DNA of 64,000 bases from assembly GCA_030694985.1 (NCBI GenBank), contig JAUYTV010000016.1, positions 22,037 through 86,036 on the forward strand, given 5' to 3'. The position numbers and the translations under genes are program-made. The DNA comes from Methanoregula sp. (GTDB lineage: Archaea; Halobacteriota; Methanomicrobia; Methanomicrobiales; Methanospirillaceae). Positions within the stretch are counted from its first letter, which is position 1, and every line of letters begins with the position of its first letter. Under the pieces are notes generated by a model. It did no database searches. It was not told the origin of the DNA and saw only the letters and a program-made list of their open reading frames with translations. Below, piece by piece: positions 16,144 to 26,152 of this stretch.

Positions 16144-18918
16144 ATGAACAGGAAATGGGTATATGCATTCACCGAAGGCGACGGCAAGAACAAAAAACTG
16201 CTGGGCGGCAAGGGCGCAAACCTCTGCGAGATGACACAGATCGGGCTCAAGGTGCCTCCCGGTTTTGTTATCACAACCGAAGCCTGTCTGGCAGTTGTAA
16301 ATGATCCGAAGAAAAAACTCCCGGAGGGTATGATGGACCAGGTGCATGCCCAGCTTGCTGATGTGGAACGCAAAAGCCAGCATGTTTTTGGCGGGCGCAA
16401 TAACCCTCTCCTTATCTCAGTCCGTTCCGGCTCTGCCATGTCCATGCCGGGCATGATGGACACCATACTCAATCTCGGCCTCAACGCTGAGACCCTCCAG
16501 GGCTTGATAGCCCAGACCGGAAATGAACGTTTCTGTTACGATGCCTACAGGCGCTTTATCCAGCTCTTCGGGAAGGTTGCACTCGGGGTTCCGGAAGCGG
16601 AGTTTGATGCCGAGTTCGAGGCAATCAAGTCAAAAGCCGGCGCAAAGCATGACGTAGATCTCTCCGCTCATGACCTTGCTGAGATATCAGAGCGGTTCTT
16701 AAAAGTTGTCCACCGCAACACCGGCAAACCCTTTCCTGTTGAACCCTATGAACAGCTGGAGATTGCAATCAGGGCCGTGTTTAATTCATGGAGCGGCAAA
16801 CGGGCAGTAGATTACCGCAGGGAATTTAAGATCACGCCCGATATGGCAAACGGCACTGCAGTGAATGTGATGCAGATGGTCTTTGGCAATATGGGTAACG
16901 ACTCTGCCACGGGTGTTGGTTTCACCCGCGATCCCGGTACGGGCGAGAATGTCATGTTTGGCGAGTATCTGGTAAACGCGCAGGGAGAAGATGTAGTGGC
17001 CGGCATACGTACTCCAAAGCCGATTGCCGCAATGGCCGATGAGATGCCGGGTCTTTACCGGGAACTGCTGGTGCTGCACAAAATCTTAGAAGCACATTAT
17101 AAAGAAGTTCAGGATTTCGAATTCACTATCGAAAAAGGCATTCTTTACCTTTTGCAGACAAGAAACGGCAAGATGAACGCTTCAGCATTGGTGCGGACTT
17201 CAGTTGAGATGGTAAAAGAAGGACTCATTGATAAATCCCATGCACTCCTTCGCATCCAGCCGGAGTTGCTTGACCAGATGCTCTTTCCCCGTCTGGACCC
17301 ACGAGTTACTGAAAAGCCCATTGCAAAAGGCCTGCCAGCTTCTCCAGGAGTCGCTGTTGGCATTGCCGTTTTTGATGCCGACCGTGCCGAAAAACTTGGC
17401 CGGACCGGTGAGCGTGTCATCCTTGTCCGGGAAGAGACCAAACCTGAGGACATTCACGGGTTCTTTGCGTCACAGGGAATTCTCACAAGTCGTGGAGGCA
17501 AGACTTCCCATGCGGCCGTTGTCGCGCGGGGCATGGGCAAACCCTGCGTATCCGGGGCCGAAGGTATTCATGTTGATGTCCGCATGCGTCAGGCAAGAGC
17601 CGGGGAACAGGAATTTGGGGAGGGTGCGTTGATCACAATCGACGGAACTACCGGGGCTGTTTACTTAGGAGAAGTGGCTATGATCGAAGCCGAATTCTCA
17701 CCAGAGCTCAACATTTTACTCTCATGGGCAGACGAAAAAGCCCGCCTCGGGGTCATGGCCAATGCCGACACTCCTGATGACGCGGCAAGAGCAGTGAAGT
17801 TTGGCGCTGTGGGTATCGGACTGTGCCGCACCGAACGCATGTTCAATGGCACCGAACGACTCCCGATAATGGTAGAGATGATTGTTGCCGAGACAAAGGC
17901 TGACAGACAGGCAGCACTGGATAAGCTGCTGCCGATACAGCGCGAGGATTTCAACGGCATCTTCAAAGTCATGACTCCCCGCCCGGTAACTATCCGCCTG
18001 TTAGATCCCCCCATCCACGAGTTCCTGCCTACAGAAAACCTTCTCGTTGAAGATATCGAACATCTCCGCAACCTGCGCGAGATCTTAACGGGCATGCAGG
18101 TACTCTCTGAAGCAGTCACGTTCATGAACCATACACGGGATTCAAAACCACAGGTGCAGAAATTTACCGACCCGGTACTGGTTGATGAAGCAATTGTGAA
18201 AAAAGAGGCAATATTAAGAAAAGTCCGCGCCCTGCACGAAGTCAACCCCATGCTCGGCCACAGGGGTGTCCGACTCGGCTTAACCTTCCCTGAGATCTAC
18301 ACCATGCAGATCCGTGCCATATTAGAAGCCGCTGCCGAGTGCCAGAAAACAGGTATCGAAGTTCACCCGGAGATCATGGTACCACAAGTCTGCACGGCCC
18401 AGGAACTAAAAAGGGTAAAAATTTGGGTGGATGAGATTAGAAAGGATGTGGAATCAGCCTACAAGGTAAAACTCGATTTCAAGTTCGGCTCCATGTTAGA
18501 AGTGGTCCGCGCCTGCATGCGGGCAGACAATCTTGCAGAAGAGGCAGAGTTTTTCTCGTTTGGGACAAACGACCTGACCCAGGCCACGTTCTCTTTTTCG
18601 CGCGAAGATGCAGAGAACAAATTCCTGCCCATGTATAACCAGAGCGGCATTTTACAGGACAATCCGTTTGAGGTACTGGATGTCAAGGGAGTTGGACGGC
18701 TCATGGAACAGGCAGTTAAATGGGGACGTCGCACCCGCCCGGATATGAAGATGGGTATCTGCGGGGAGCATGGGGGTCATCCCGCTTCAATTATGTTCTG
18801 CCACAGGATTGGCCTGACCTATGTCTCCTGCTCCGGACCCCGCATCCCGATCGCCAGACTGGCAGCAGCCCAGGCGGCCCTCCTTGATGCCGAAATGACA
18901 GGGGGCAAGGTTGCCTGA
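16144..18918 (+). CDS. ppdK: Pyruvate, phosphate dikinase
   Basis: A 924-aa cytoplasmic enzyme that interconverts pyruvate + ATP + Pi with PEP + AMP + PPi. Domains in order: an N-terminal ATP-grasp nucleotide-binding region with GGKGANL (about residues 21-27) and SVRSGSAMSMPGMMDT; the phosphohistidine domain with GGKTSHAAVVARGMG, the catalytic His being residue 456; and the C-terminal PEP/pyruvate TIM barrel with GHRGVRL, FGTNDLTQ and CGEHGGHP (catalytic Cys near residue 873). Length is full for the family. A strong SD (GAGGAG) lies about nine bases before the ATG. PPDK here could supply PEP for gluconeogenesis or run in reverse. A truncated copy sits directly upstream. Confidence 0.97.
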   Translation: MNRKWVYAFTEGDGKNKKLLGGKGANLCEMTQIGLKVPPGFVITTEACLAVVNDPKKKLPEGMMDQVHAQLADVERKSQHVFGGRNNPLLISVRSGSAMSMPGMMDTILNLGLNAETLQGLIAQTGNERFCYDAYRRFIQLFGKVALGVPEAEFDAEFEAIKSKAGAKHDVDLSAHDLAEISERFLKVVHRNTGKPFPVEPYEQLEIAIRAVFNSWSGKRAVDYRREFKITPDMANGTAVNVMQMVFGNMGNDSATGVGFTRDPGTGENVMFGEYLVNAQGEDVVAGIRTPKPIAAMADEMPGLYRELLVLHKILEAHYKEVQDFEFTIEKGILYLLQTRNGKMNASALVRTSVEMVKEGLIDKSHALLRIQPELLDQMLFPRLDPRVTEKPIAKGLPASPGVAVGIAVFDADRAEKLGRTGERVILVREETKPEDIHGFFASQGILTSRGGKTSHAAVVARGMGKPCVSGAEGIHVDVRMRQARAGEQEFGEGALITIDGTTGAVYLGEVAMIEAEFSPELNILLSWADEKARLGVMANADTPDDAARAVKFGAVGIGLCRTERMFNGTERLPIMVEMIVAETKADRQAALDKLLPIQREDFNGIFKVMTPRPVTIRLLDPPIHEFLPTENLLVEDIEHLRNLREILTGMQVLSEAVTFMNHTRDSKPQVQKFTDPVLVDEAIVKKEAILRKVRALHEVNPMLGHRGVRLGLTFPEIYTMQIRAILEAAAECQKTGIEVHPEIMVPQVCTAQELKRVKIWVDEIRKDVESAYKVKLDFKFGSMLEVVRACMRADNLAEEAEFFSFGTNDLTQATFSFSREDAENKFLPMYNQSGILQDNPFEVLDVKGVGRLMEQAVKWGRRTRPDMKMGICGEHGGHPASIMFCHRIGLTYVSCSGPRIPIARLAAAQAALLDAEMTGGKVA

Positions 18919-19250
18919 AGAGGCAAATCCATTCCCACACCATGTAAATTCGAATGCGACCGGGCAAATTCGGGAACCCTGCAACAATTAAAAGACATAT
19001 CCGGTAAAAAACCATAAAACGGGTGCATCAGTGAAATGAGGGGGTAAATTCATTGGAGATTTACCATACTGATTGAGGGCAGCTGCCCTAAAAAAACTCC
19101 TGCTTTGTGAGGAAAAATCCTTCCTGATGGGGGTCGGTGCGACACCTCGTTTTGATCGCACCAGGGAAAAGCGGTTCAAGTGACTGCATGAAAGCAAAAT
19201 TTGTCATTCCTTTTCCTCAGGAAAAACGAAAACAAATAGACAAAAATCGG
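18919..19250. other. Convergent intergenic region with inverted repeats
   Basis: The space between convergent ppdK and glucan phosphorylase contains GGTAAAT/ATTTACC (19043-19049 and 19059-19065) and the perfect palindrome GGGCAGCTGCCC (19077-19088). These are plausible transcription-end structures. No gene is supported. Confidence 0.4.
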
Positions 19251-21416
19251 TTACATATCCTCATTTTTGTATTTTGCTGCTATTGTAAGGGCAGGGTCAT
19301 ACCCGTTTCTGACATATTCTTTTAACATCCTTTTTGCAGAGAATTTGCCGGCTGTGCTCCGGATCGTCTCCTTCATTTTTTTCACCCACATATGCGGAAT
19401 CCCGTCATCGGAAAGTGTGTAGTACATCGGGATCACTTCGCGTTCGAGCAGATTGTAAAGCTGTTCGGCATCCCCCCGGTCCTGGTTCAGTCCGGGAGGA
19501 TTATCTCCAAAAGCCCAGCCGTTCTTCCCATTATACGCTTCTATCCACCAGCCGTCGAGCACGCTCATGTGCAGGACTCCGTTTAACGATGCTTTGATCC
19601 CGCTTGTCCCGCAGGCTTCCATGGGGGGAACCGGGTTGTTGAGCCAGACATCAACTCCATGCACAAGGTATTGTGCCATCTGTTCGCCATAATCCTCAAC
19701 AAATGCAATCCGCCCCCCGAAATCCTGCTGGTGAGCATACCGGTATATCTTCTGGATGATCCGTTTCCCATCATCATCGGCAGGATGAGCTTTTCCTGCA
19801 AAAACAATCTGTACCGGCATCCACTGGTTGTTGACGATCCTCTTGAGTCGTTCGAGATCATTAAAGATGAGATCCGCGCGTTTATAGGTGGAAAACCTTC
19901 GGGCAAACCCAATCGTAAGGGCATAGGGATCCAGCAGTGCACCTCCGGTAATTACATTGACAGGATCCGTTCCTTCCCCACTCCATTTCCGGCGCTTGAA
20001 CTCCCGTATCCGGTTGACCAGTTTTCGTTTGAGCGTGGTATGAACCGCCCACAGTTCTTCATCAGGAATCTCGCCAATCATCTCCCAGATGAGCGGGCTG
20101 TCATGTTCTGTCATCCAGTTCGGGCAATGAGGTGAGAAATATTTGTTTATCAGAAGTTCCATTTTAGGATCAAGCCACGTGGGCACATGGACACCGTTTG
20201 TTATGTGGTGGATAGGAATTTTTTCTTTTGTAAGATCCGGCCAGAGGGGCTGCCACATCTCCCGTGCAACCTCGCCATGCTTTTTGCTCACGCCATTTTT
20301 GAATGAACACATTTTCAAGGCAAATGCAGTCATATTGAACAGATCCCCGTGATCCTTGGAAGAATGTCCCAGTTCGAGGAATGTTTTCCGGTCTATGCCA
20401 AGAAGGGGAAAATAATGGGAAAAATATTTGTCCATCAACGAGTAGGAGAATGCATCATGTCCGGCCGGGACCGGGGTATGTGTAGTGAAGATACTTGTCT
20501 TACGAACTTTTTTTGAGGCTTCTGAAAAACTCATCTTATCGTTAACCTGTTCACGGATCCGTTCAAGAAGGGCAAATGCCGGGTGCCCTTCATTCAGGTG
20601 GATAATGGACGGGCGTATGCCAAGAATATCGAGAACATAACTTCCACCAATTCCAAGCACAATCTCCTGCCGGAGCCTGAGCTCATTGTCACCCGTGTAA
20701 AGGCGATACGTGATCATACGGTTGACCGGATCATTTTCTTTGATATCGGTGTCCATAAGGTAGAGGGGGATATTTCCCACGTCAACTTTCCAGACGGCCA
20801 CATAGATTGGGGGTTCAATAAAGGGAACCCGCGCCACCAGCTGGGTGTCGTGGTTATACATGACTCGTTTGATGGGCGCTGCATCCCGGTTGAGAAGCTC
20901 ATTGATATCTGCCTGCCAGCCATCTGCACCGATATGCTGGTGAAGATATCCCTCCGAATACATGAAACCAACAGCAACAAGCGGCAAGCCAAGATCACTG
21001 GACTCTTTTAAGTGATCCCCGGCAAGAAAACCAAGGCCGCCGGCATAAAAGGGCAGGGAGTGCTGGAGACCGTATTCAGCCGAGAAATAGGCAATGGAAA
21101 GTCCGTTTTTATTCGGGAAATTTTCAGTGAACCAACTGTTTTTCTGGTTCATCTCCTGTTTGAAACGGGCCATTACAAGATCGTAATGTCTGAGGTACAT
21201 GGAGTTTTTTGAAGCTGCGATCAGGGTTTCTTCGGGAAGTTCCCGAAGCATTTTGACCGGGTTATGGATACTGTCTATCCATGCCTGCGGGTTTAAATTT
21301 TTAAAAACCATCTTTACTGCAGGATTCCAGCTCCACCAGAGATTGTAGGCCAGATCGATGAGCCCCGAAATTCGATCCGGAACTTTTGGAAAATCCGTAT
21401 TGCTGTTGACAGCCAC
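19251..21416 (-). CDS. glgP: Alpha-glucan phosphorylase (GT35)
   Basis: A 721-aa PLP enzyme that releases glucose-1-phosphate from glycogen-like alpha-1,4-glucan. The N-terminus (DLAYNLWWSWNP) is the DUF3417 segment typical of the short alpha-glucan phosphorylase subfamily, followed by AYFSAEYGLQHSLPFYAGGLG, HLNEGHPAF, HITNGVH and FARRFSTYKR. The C-terminal EACGTSGIKASLNGVL holds the PLP lysine, near residue 608. Length fits the archaeal/bacterial short type rather than the roughly 800-aa GlgP. It is separated from the rightward genes by a region holding a MITE-like element. It works with the nearby 4-alpha-glucanotransferase, GH57 enzymes and glycosyltransferase in storage-glucan turnover. 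Confidence 0.95.
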   Translation of the reverse strand: MAVNSNTDFPKVPDRISGLIDLAYNLWWSWNPAVKMVFKNLNPQAWIDSIHNPVKMLRELPEETLIAASKNSMYLRHYDLVMARFKQEMNQKNSWFTENFPNKNGLSIAYFSAEYGLQHSLPFYAGGLGFLAGDHLKESSDLGLPLVAVGFMYSEGYLHQHIGADGWQADINELLNRDAAPIKRVMYNHDTQLVARVPFIEPPIYVAVWKVDVGNIPLYLMDTDIKENDPVNRMITYRLYTGDNELRLRQEIVLGIGGSYVLDILGIRPSIIHLNEGHPAFALLERIREQVNDKMSFSEASKKVRKTSIFTTHTPVPAGHDAFSYSLMDKYFSHYFPLLGIDRKTFLELGHSSKDHGDLFNMTAFALKMCSFKNGVSKKHGEVAREMWQPLWPDLTKEKIPIHHITNGVHVPTWLDPKMELLINKYFSPHCPNWMTEHDSPLIWEMIGEIPDEELWAVHTTLKRKLVNRIREFKRRKWSGEGTDPVNVITGGALLDPYALTIGFARRFSTYKRADLIFNDLERLKRIVNNQWMPVQIVFAGKAHPADDDGKRIIQKIYRYAHQQDFGGRIAFVEDYGEQMAQYLVHGVDVWLNNPVPPMEACGTSGIKASLNGVLHMSVLDGWWIEAYNGKNGWAFGDNPPGLNQDRGDAEQLYNLLEREVIPMYYTLSDDGIPHMWVKKMKETIRSTAGKFSAKRMLKEYVRNGYDPALTIAAKYKNEDM

Positions 21417-21576
21417 TAATACCCCTCAGTGAATGAGTAGTGGTTCTATCTTCTTTAAAAAGCATTGTAAGGAAAAAATGTAACGAATTCTTGAGAGACT
21501 TTCATTTGAGTGAGGTCCACAGATGTTAAAAAAGTGCCTAATTTGCAAAAAATGGATCTATATTAAAAAAAAAAAC

Positions 21577-21722
21577 GGTTCTGTTGAAACCCTCTAAAAA
21601 AAAGGAGGGTCAAGGGGATCCACCCCTTGGGCTGCTTCCCCCTCTGGGGGAGAGAGGGGGTCACCCTCCAAACCGCTGATAAGATGAAGCGAATCACAGG
21701 AAAATAGGATTTCAACAGAGCC
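21577..21722. mobile_element. MITE-like element, copy 1
   Basis: A 146-bp block with 16-bp terminal inverted repeats: left GGTTCTGTTGAAACCC, right reading inward GGCTCTGTTGAAATCC. The interior holds nested GC-rich complementary segments (GGAGGGT ... ACCCTCC outside, AAGGGG/CCCCTT and CCCCCTCT/AGAGGGGG inside). A second copy with the same ends and interior lies at 36799-36944. There is no coding capacity. The ends resemble those of IS6-family elements from memory, so it may be a non-autonomous derivative. Flanks are A-rich, so a target duplication cannot be defined. The rest of 21417-21900 holds no recognisable gene. Confidence 0.8.
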
Positions 21723-21900
21723 AAAAAAACCTCAAATTGTACTCCATTTGTCTGGGTACGGAAAAAACGGGGTAAAAATAGAGCTCAATCGGGCTCAATC
21801 AGATTGCCGATCTCTTGTCAGATGTGCTGAATTTTGTGGAAAATGAAAGACATTCCTGTTTTTGGTGAAAAAATTAAAAAATTTTTCATAGGACATCTAC

Positions 21901-23262
21901 GTGAATTTCACGAGATCTCCAAAACCCCCTGTTTATGCGAATACTCCAGAAGTTTTCAATCAAACATTTGAAATCACACAACACCAAAAAAGAATTCAGG
22001 AAAACTTTTTCATGGACGAAAGTATCTGGAAAGAACTCTACGATAATATCAGTTCCGTACTGTTAAAATCCACAATTGTCGGATTCAATGTGAACCTTGA
22101 CCGTATCATAACCGTCACTCCGGAATTACTCAGCTCACCGCTCTTAAATCTCCCAATCCTGTCTGAACTCCGATCGCGGCTCCTGCATTCCATGCAAACC
22201 TGTACAGCCGAGGAATGGTTTGTGACCGACCCCAAGATGTACCAACTGTACACCCGCTTGTTTGAAGATTACGGCCATCTCATCATAGGAGGACAGGCCG
22301 GTATTGCGGCGGTTCATCTGGCAACAATTGGGATTTCCAATGTGCTCTGTATCACTCACTCCCCGGGGCCGGACACCAAAAAAACCCTTACTGATGCTGG
22401 GGTTCATCTGCTTGATCTCAAAGTGGATAATGAACCCTCTTCTGATACCATCCATCTCATATTTGAATATCCACCGGGTCTCGTGCCTCTCGCTAAAGGA
22501 GTGACCCCAAGAAATAATCGTTTCATTGCATCCCCGGCTCATACTCCAGAGTCTGTACTCATTCCGGGTGCGAAAATGGATGCATTAAATCAATGGATTG
22601 CTCAATACACCCGTGCTTTTCTCTCCGGTTACCAGTACCTTCAGACCGATGAAGAATTTTGTCAAGCGGCAGATCAGTGCCGGCTCATGAAAAAGAATAA
22701 CAACCGGATGCGGGTCCATGTGGAATGCGTATCGGTTACCGATAATAAAATTATTAACGGTTTTTATCACCATATTCTTCCCGTGGCAGACAGTATAGGA
22801 CTCAACGAACATGAACTTGCATTATTGCTTGATAGTCAGAAATTAAAACACGAAGAACCGGGGATTTTTGAGATCCTGTCTCCGGTTCAACTGGTGAAAG
22901 GGGCTCTTTTAATCTGTAAAAAAAGCGGGCTCAAACGCCTCCATCTTCACACGTTTGGGTATTATGTGCAGGTTCTCAGAAATGATTGTGCACACCCGGA
23001 AAAATCGCAAAACGCCCTGCTCTTTGCCTCCCGTGCAGTTGCTCAGGCTGCACAGGGAACGCACACAGAAATTTCACCCGGAGGTTTATCTGCAATTGTT
23101 GAGGTTGATAAGACATTCGGACCGCAAATATCACCGGGGATTTTTCGTAACAACACGCATACGATTGTCATGATTCCAACGATCATTGCAAAAGAGATTA
23201 AGAAAACCTCCGGGCTCGGAGACATCCTTTCATCCAGCGCTTTTGTCGCGGATCAATTCTGA
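21901..23262 (+). CDS. pfkC: ADP-dependent phosphofructokinase/glucokinase
   Basis: A 453-aa ribokinase-fold enzyme of the archaeal ADP-dependent sugar kinase family, which phosphorylates fructose-6-phosphate (or glucose) with ADP. Visible motifs are VGFNVNLDRI near residue 60, GGQAGIAA, the NEHEL motif (SIGLNEHELALLL), and the catalytic GLGD near the C-terminus with Asp441. Length is normal. The annotated start is GTG 21901; an ATG at 22012 (MDESIWKEL) is an alternative that shortens the N-terminus by 37 residues, and neither has a strong SD. Sequence alone does not decide between phosphofructokinase and glucokinase. A second, PfkA-type enzyme is encoded at 27412. Confidence 0.9.
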   Translation: MNFTRSPKPPVYANTPEVFNQTFEITQHQKRIQENFFMDESIWKELYDNISSVLLKSTIVGFNVNLDRIITVTPELLSSPLLNLPILSELRSRLLHSMQTCTAEEWFVTDPKMYQLYTRLFEDYGHLIIGGQAGIAAVHLATIGISNVLCITHSPGPDTKKTLTDAGVHLLDLKVDNEPSSDTIHLIFEYPPGLVPLAKGVTPRNNRFIASPAHTPESVLIPGAKMDALNQWIAQYTRAFLSGYQYLQTDEEFCQAADQCRLMKKNNNRMRVHVECVSVTDNKIINGFYHHILPVADSIGLNEHELALLLDSQKLKHEEPGIFEILSPVQLVKGALLICKKSGLKRLHLHTFGYYVQVLRNDCAHPEKSQNALLFASRAVAQAAQGTHTEISPGGLSAIVEVDKTFGPQISPGIFRNNTHTIVMIPTIIAKEIKKTSGLGDILSSSAFVADQF

Positions 23263-23573
23263 ATTTTAAATCCTGCCTTATCACACAAATTGCGACAGTT
23301 CAAAGGCAAAAAAAAGTCCAACCATCTCAAATTTCCCTTTTATCAGATTTCATTTTTCATTATGACCTCTGGTAATCGTAGAAACGTATTTATCATACAT
23401 ATCGGTTATGTAGTAATACTGGGAAAAGGAACAATCTGTAAACTTACATGAGGATAATCCATGTCCCTGCTTTCTCATGGATATCTTAAAAACGTAACAG
23501 ACTGGCGCAGATGATCCAGCGGGTCTGGTACCCAGTGGATTGTACCCTTTTTCATAAGTAAGAAGTGTTTACC
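23263..23573. other. Intergenic region before the GH57 gene
   Basis: About 310 AT-rich bases. A TATA-like CTTAAAAA near 23484 may drive the amylase/glycosyltransferase pair. No gene or conserved RNA is recognised. Confidence 0.3.
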
Positions 23574-25028
23574 ATGCCACCCATCTGTATCGGGTTTGAA
23601 GTTCACCAGCCATACCGGCTGAACCGGCAGTTTGAACCCATCCCAAATATGAAAAAAAAAGATTTATTTGATCACTATTTTGACAGCCTGAATAAGGAAG
23701 TACTCCTGCGGGTAGCAGAAAAGTGCTACAATCCTGCAACAAAAATTATTCTAGAAAAACTTGATGATGGTTTTTCCTGCTCATTTTCCTTATCAGGAAC
23801 ACTCATCGAACAGCTGGAAAAGTGGAGCAAAGACACCCTCTCACTCTTTGAACAGGTGGCACAGCATAAAAACAGCGAGATGATCGGGCAGACCTACTAC
23901 CACAGTATTGCCAGTTGTTTTCATGATAAAACAGAATTTAAAGAACAAGTCAGGCTTCACTCGGACCTGATGCACGACCATTTCAAAGTCAGACCGACAA
24001 TCTTTGAAAATACCGAATTCACGTTCAATAACGAGGTAGCCGCTACAACAAAAGAGATGGGTTTTTCAGGTATCTTTACTGAAGGCGTTGACCGCATACT
24101 TGGGTGGCGCAGCCCAAATCATCTCTACAGCTGTAAGGATCTTCCGGTAATACTTCGAAACACCAGATTTTCCGATGACATTGCATTCCGGTTTGCCAAC
24201 CCCACATGGGACATGTTTCCGTTAACTGCCGATACCTATGCCCAATGGATCGCCTCATCGCAGGGAGATGTGATCAATGTGTTCCTCGATTACGAAACCT
24301 TTGGCGAGCATTTCTGGCAGGAGACCGGAATATTTAATTTCTTAAATTCCCTCCCGGATGAGCTTGCCAAACGGGGTGTAGAATCGATCTTACCATCAGA
24401 GAATGTTTCCCGCTTTTCACCGGTAGGAGAAATAGATGTAAAAGAAACCATATCGTGGGCAGACCTTGAAAAGGATACCTCCGCATGGATGGGAAACGAT
24501 CGACAGCGGGCAGCGTTTCATGCAGTCCAGCTGGCCCAACCTTATGCCATGGAAAAACCGATCTGGCGATATCTCCAGACCAGTGACCATTTCTATTACA
24601 TGGCTTCCAAATACGGTACGTGCGGAGAAGTCCACTCCTACTTCAGCCACCACGATGCCGATGATGCCTTCAAAACATACATGAATGTGCTGGCAGACTA
24701 TGAATCGCGAAATATCCGCATAATGAAAAACAGGAAATCGGCAAAAACCCTGCGAACTCTTGCTCCGGAACAGGCATTTCATTTCGCAAGCCCGTCAGGG
24801 TTCATCGGTCATACGGCCTATAACCTTGACCAGTTTGAAGAATTGTTATACATCGTACCCAAGGATTCAATCCAGTTCCACCAGGAACGGGGCGATTTCT
24901 CGAAATGGATTGCAGATATTTTACTTGATCCGCGACTTTCAGAGAGCATTGCCGGGCTGACAGAGCGCCATGATCTTACTCAGGTAATAAAAGAACGGAG
25001 AGAGCTGCTGTGGAGTCACTTAAAATAG
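23574..25028 (+). CDS. GH57 alpha-amylase-type glycoside hydrolase
   Basis: A 484-aa cytoplasmic protein (no signal peptide) of glycoside hydrolase family 57, predicted to cleave or rearrange alpha-glucan. The first strand has the family's FEVHQPYRLNRQF; the middle has FTEGVDRILGW with the probable nucleophile Glu, and FLDYETFGEHFW with the probable acid Asp. I chose ATG 23574 over GTG 23565 because GAAGTG at about 23562-23567 gives SD-like spacing. Its 3' end overlaps the glycosyltransferase gene by 19 bases, so the two are almost certainly co-translated. This amylase/GT4-5 pairing is common in archaeal glycogen loci. Confidence 0.92.
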   Translation: MPPICIGFEVHQPYRLNRQFEPIPNMKKKDLFDHYFDSLNKEVLLRVAEKCYNPATKIILEKLDDGFSCSFSLSGTLIEQLEKWSKDTLSLFEQVAQHKNSEMIGQTYYHSIASCFHDKTEFKEQVRLHSDLMHDHFKVRPTIFENTEFTFNNEVAATTKEMGFSGIFTEGVDRILGWRSPNHLYSCKDLPVILRNTRFSDDIAFRFANPTWDMFPLTADTYAQWIASSQGDVINVFLDYETFGEHFWQETGIFNFLNSLPDELAKRGVESILPSENVSRFSPVGEIDVKETISWADLEKDTSAWMGNDRQRAAFHAVQLAQPYAMEKPIWRYLQTSDHFYYMASKYGTCGEVHSYFSHHDADDAFKTYMNVLADYESRNIRIMKNRKSAKTLRTLAPEQAFHFASPSGFIGHTAYNLDQFEELLYIVPKDSIQFHQERGDFSKWIADILLDPRLSESIAGLTERHDLTQVIKERRELLWSHLK

Positions 25029-26152
25029 CCTTTTTCTGCTGGGAATCAATGTACGCAGAACGGGTTGGCGGACTTGCCAATGCGGCCACCCATCTTGCAG
25101 AAACTTTAGTGAAACAACATCATGACGTGCATTTCTTCACACGAGGAAAGATACCCGATCAGGTAGTCAACGGAGTCAGTTACCACTATTGCCATCCGAA
25201 GGGGAAAAATATTGTAGAATATTGTGATGCGCTGAGCCGGGCGATGGTGGATCAGTTTAAGAAATTTGATGCCACATGCAAATTCGACATCCTTCACTTC
25301 CATGACTGGCATGTGGTGCAAGCCCTCCATTTCCTGCAGGACAGAAACACCATCCTTACGTTCCATTCAACAGAATACGGCAGGTGTGGCAACAAGTTTG
25401 GGGACTGGTGGGAGTTTAAAGAAATTTCCGGAAAAGAGTGGTACGGCGGGCTGATTGCAAAACGGATAACAGCAGTATCAGCAACACTGAAAAATGAATT
25501 GATGCAGTTATACAATATCCCGTCTGAAAAATGCGATGTGATCCCAAACGGCGTAGTCCCGCAGGAGTACCGGGCAAATATCGACCCTGGCGAAGTGAAA
25601 CAGGCGTACGGTATCCATCCCTATGCCCCTCTTCTCCTGTTTGTCGGAAGGTTAGTGTACCAGAAAGGGCCGGATCTGTTTATCGACGCGATTAGAAAAG
25701 TCTGTCAGCACCGCTGGGATGCAAAAGTGATTGTTGCCGGTAATGGAGATATGAAGCAGTTCCTGCAGGAGCGCTCAAAGGATCTGCCCATAAACTTTGT
25801 TGGGTATATATCTGACTCAGAGTATATCCGCATCCTGAATGCCGCAGATATAGTTGTCATTCCCAGCCGCAATGAACCGTTTGGACTTGTGCTTCTTGAG
25901 GCATGGAGTGCAGAAAGATGTGTTGTCGCCTCCAATGTCGGGGGGCTCTCAGAGAACATCGACGCGTTTGTAAACGGTGTAAAAGTTGATGTGAACCCGG
26001 AATCCATTGCCTGGGGTATCAATGCCATGATCGACGAACCCTGGAATGCAGAGGCTCTTGGAAAACGGGGAAGAAAGAAAGTGGAACGGATTTTTTTATG
26101 GGGTCCGATAGTAAAAGATCTGGTAGAAACCTATGCCCGTACGGTCTCATGA
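25010..26152 (+). CDS. GT4/GT5 glycosyltransferase, glycogen-synthase-like
   Basis: A 380-aa GT-B fold glycosyltransferase. The N-domain begins LKIAFFCWESMYAERVGGLANAA with the donor-loop GGLA; HFHDWH and TFHSTE follow. The C-domain has LLFVGRLVYQKGPDLFIDA and the nucleotide-sugar binding block PSRNEPFGLVLLEAWSA, whose Glu residues are the EX7E motif of retaining enzymes. The start is GTG 25010 inside the end of the GH57 gene. Given its neighbours it probably elongates alpha-1,4-glucan from a nucleotide sugar, but sucrose- or trehalose-type synthesis cannot be excluded. Confidence 0.88.
   Translation: MESLKIAFFCWESMYAERVGGLANAATHLAETLVKQHHDVHFFTRGKIPDQVVNGVSYHYCHPKGKNIVEYCDALSRAMVDQFKKFDATCKFDILHFHDWHVVQALHFLQDRNTILTFHSTEYGRCGNKFGDWWEFKEISGKEWYGGLIAKRITAVSATLKNELMQLYNIPSEKCDVIPNGVVPQEYRANIDPGEVKQAYGIHPYAPLLLFVGRLVYQKGPDLFIDAIRKVCQHRWDAKVIVAGNGDMKQFLQERSKDLPINFVGYISDSEYIRILNAADIVVIPSRNEPFGLVLLEAWSAERCVVASNVGGLSENIDAFVNGVKVDVNPESIAWGINAMIDEPWNAEALGKRGRKKVERIFLWGPIVKDLVETYARTVS

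Noticed and set aside
17661..18251. 196-codon antisense frame within ppdK
   Set aside because: Opposite strand of a well-conserved enzyme; the composition mirrors ppdK codon bias.
23361..23450. Possible 29-aa ORF before the GH57 gene
   Set aside because: No SD and no coding-like character.
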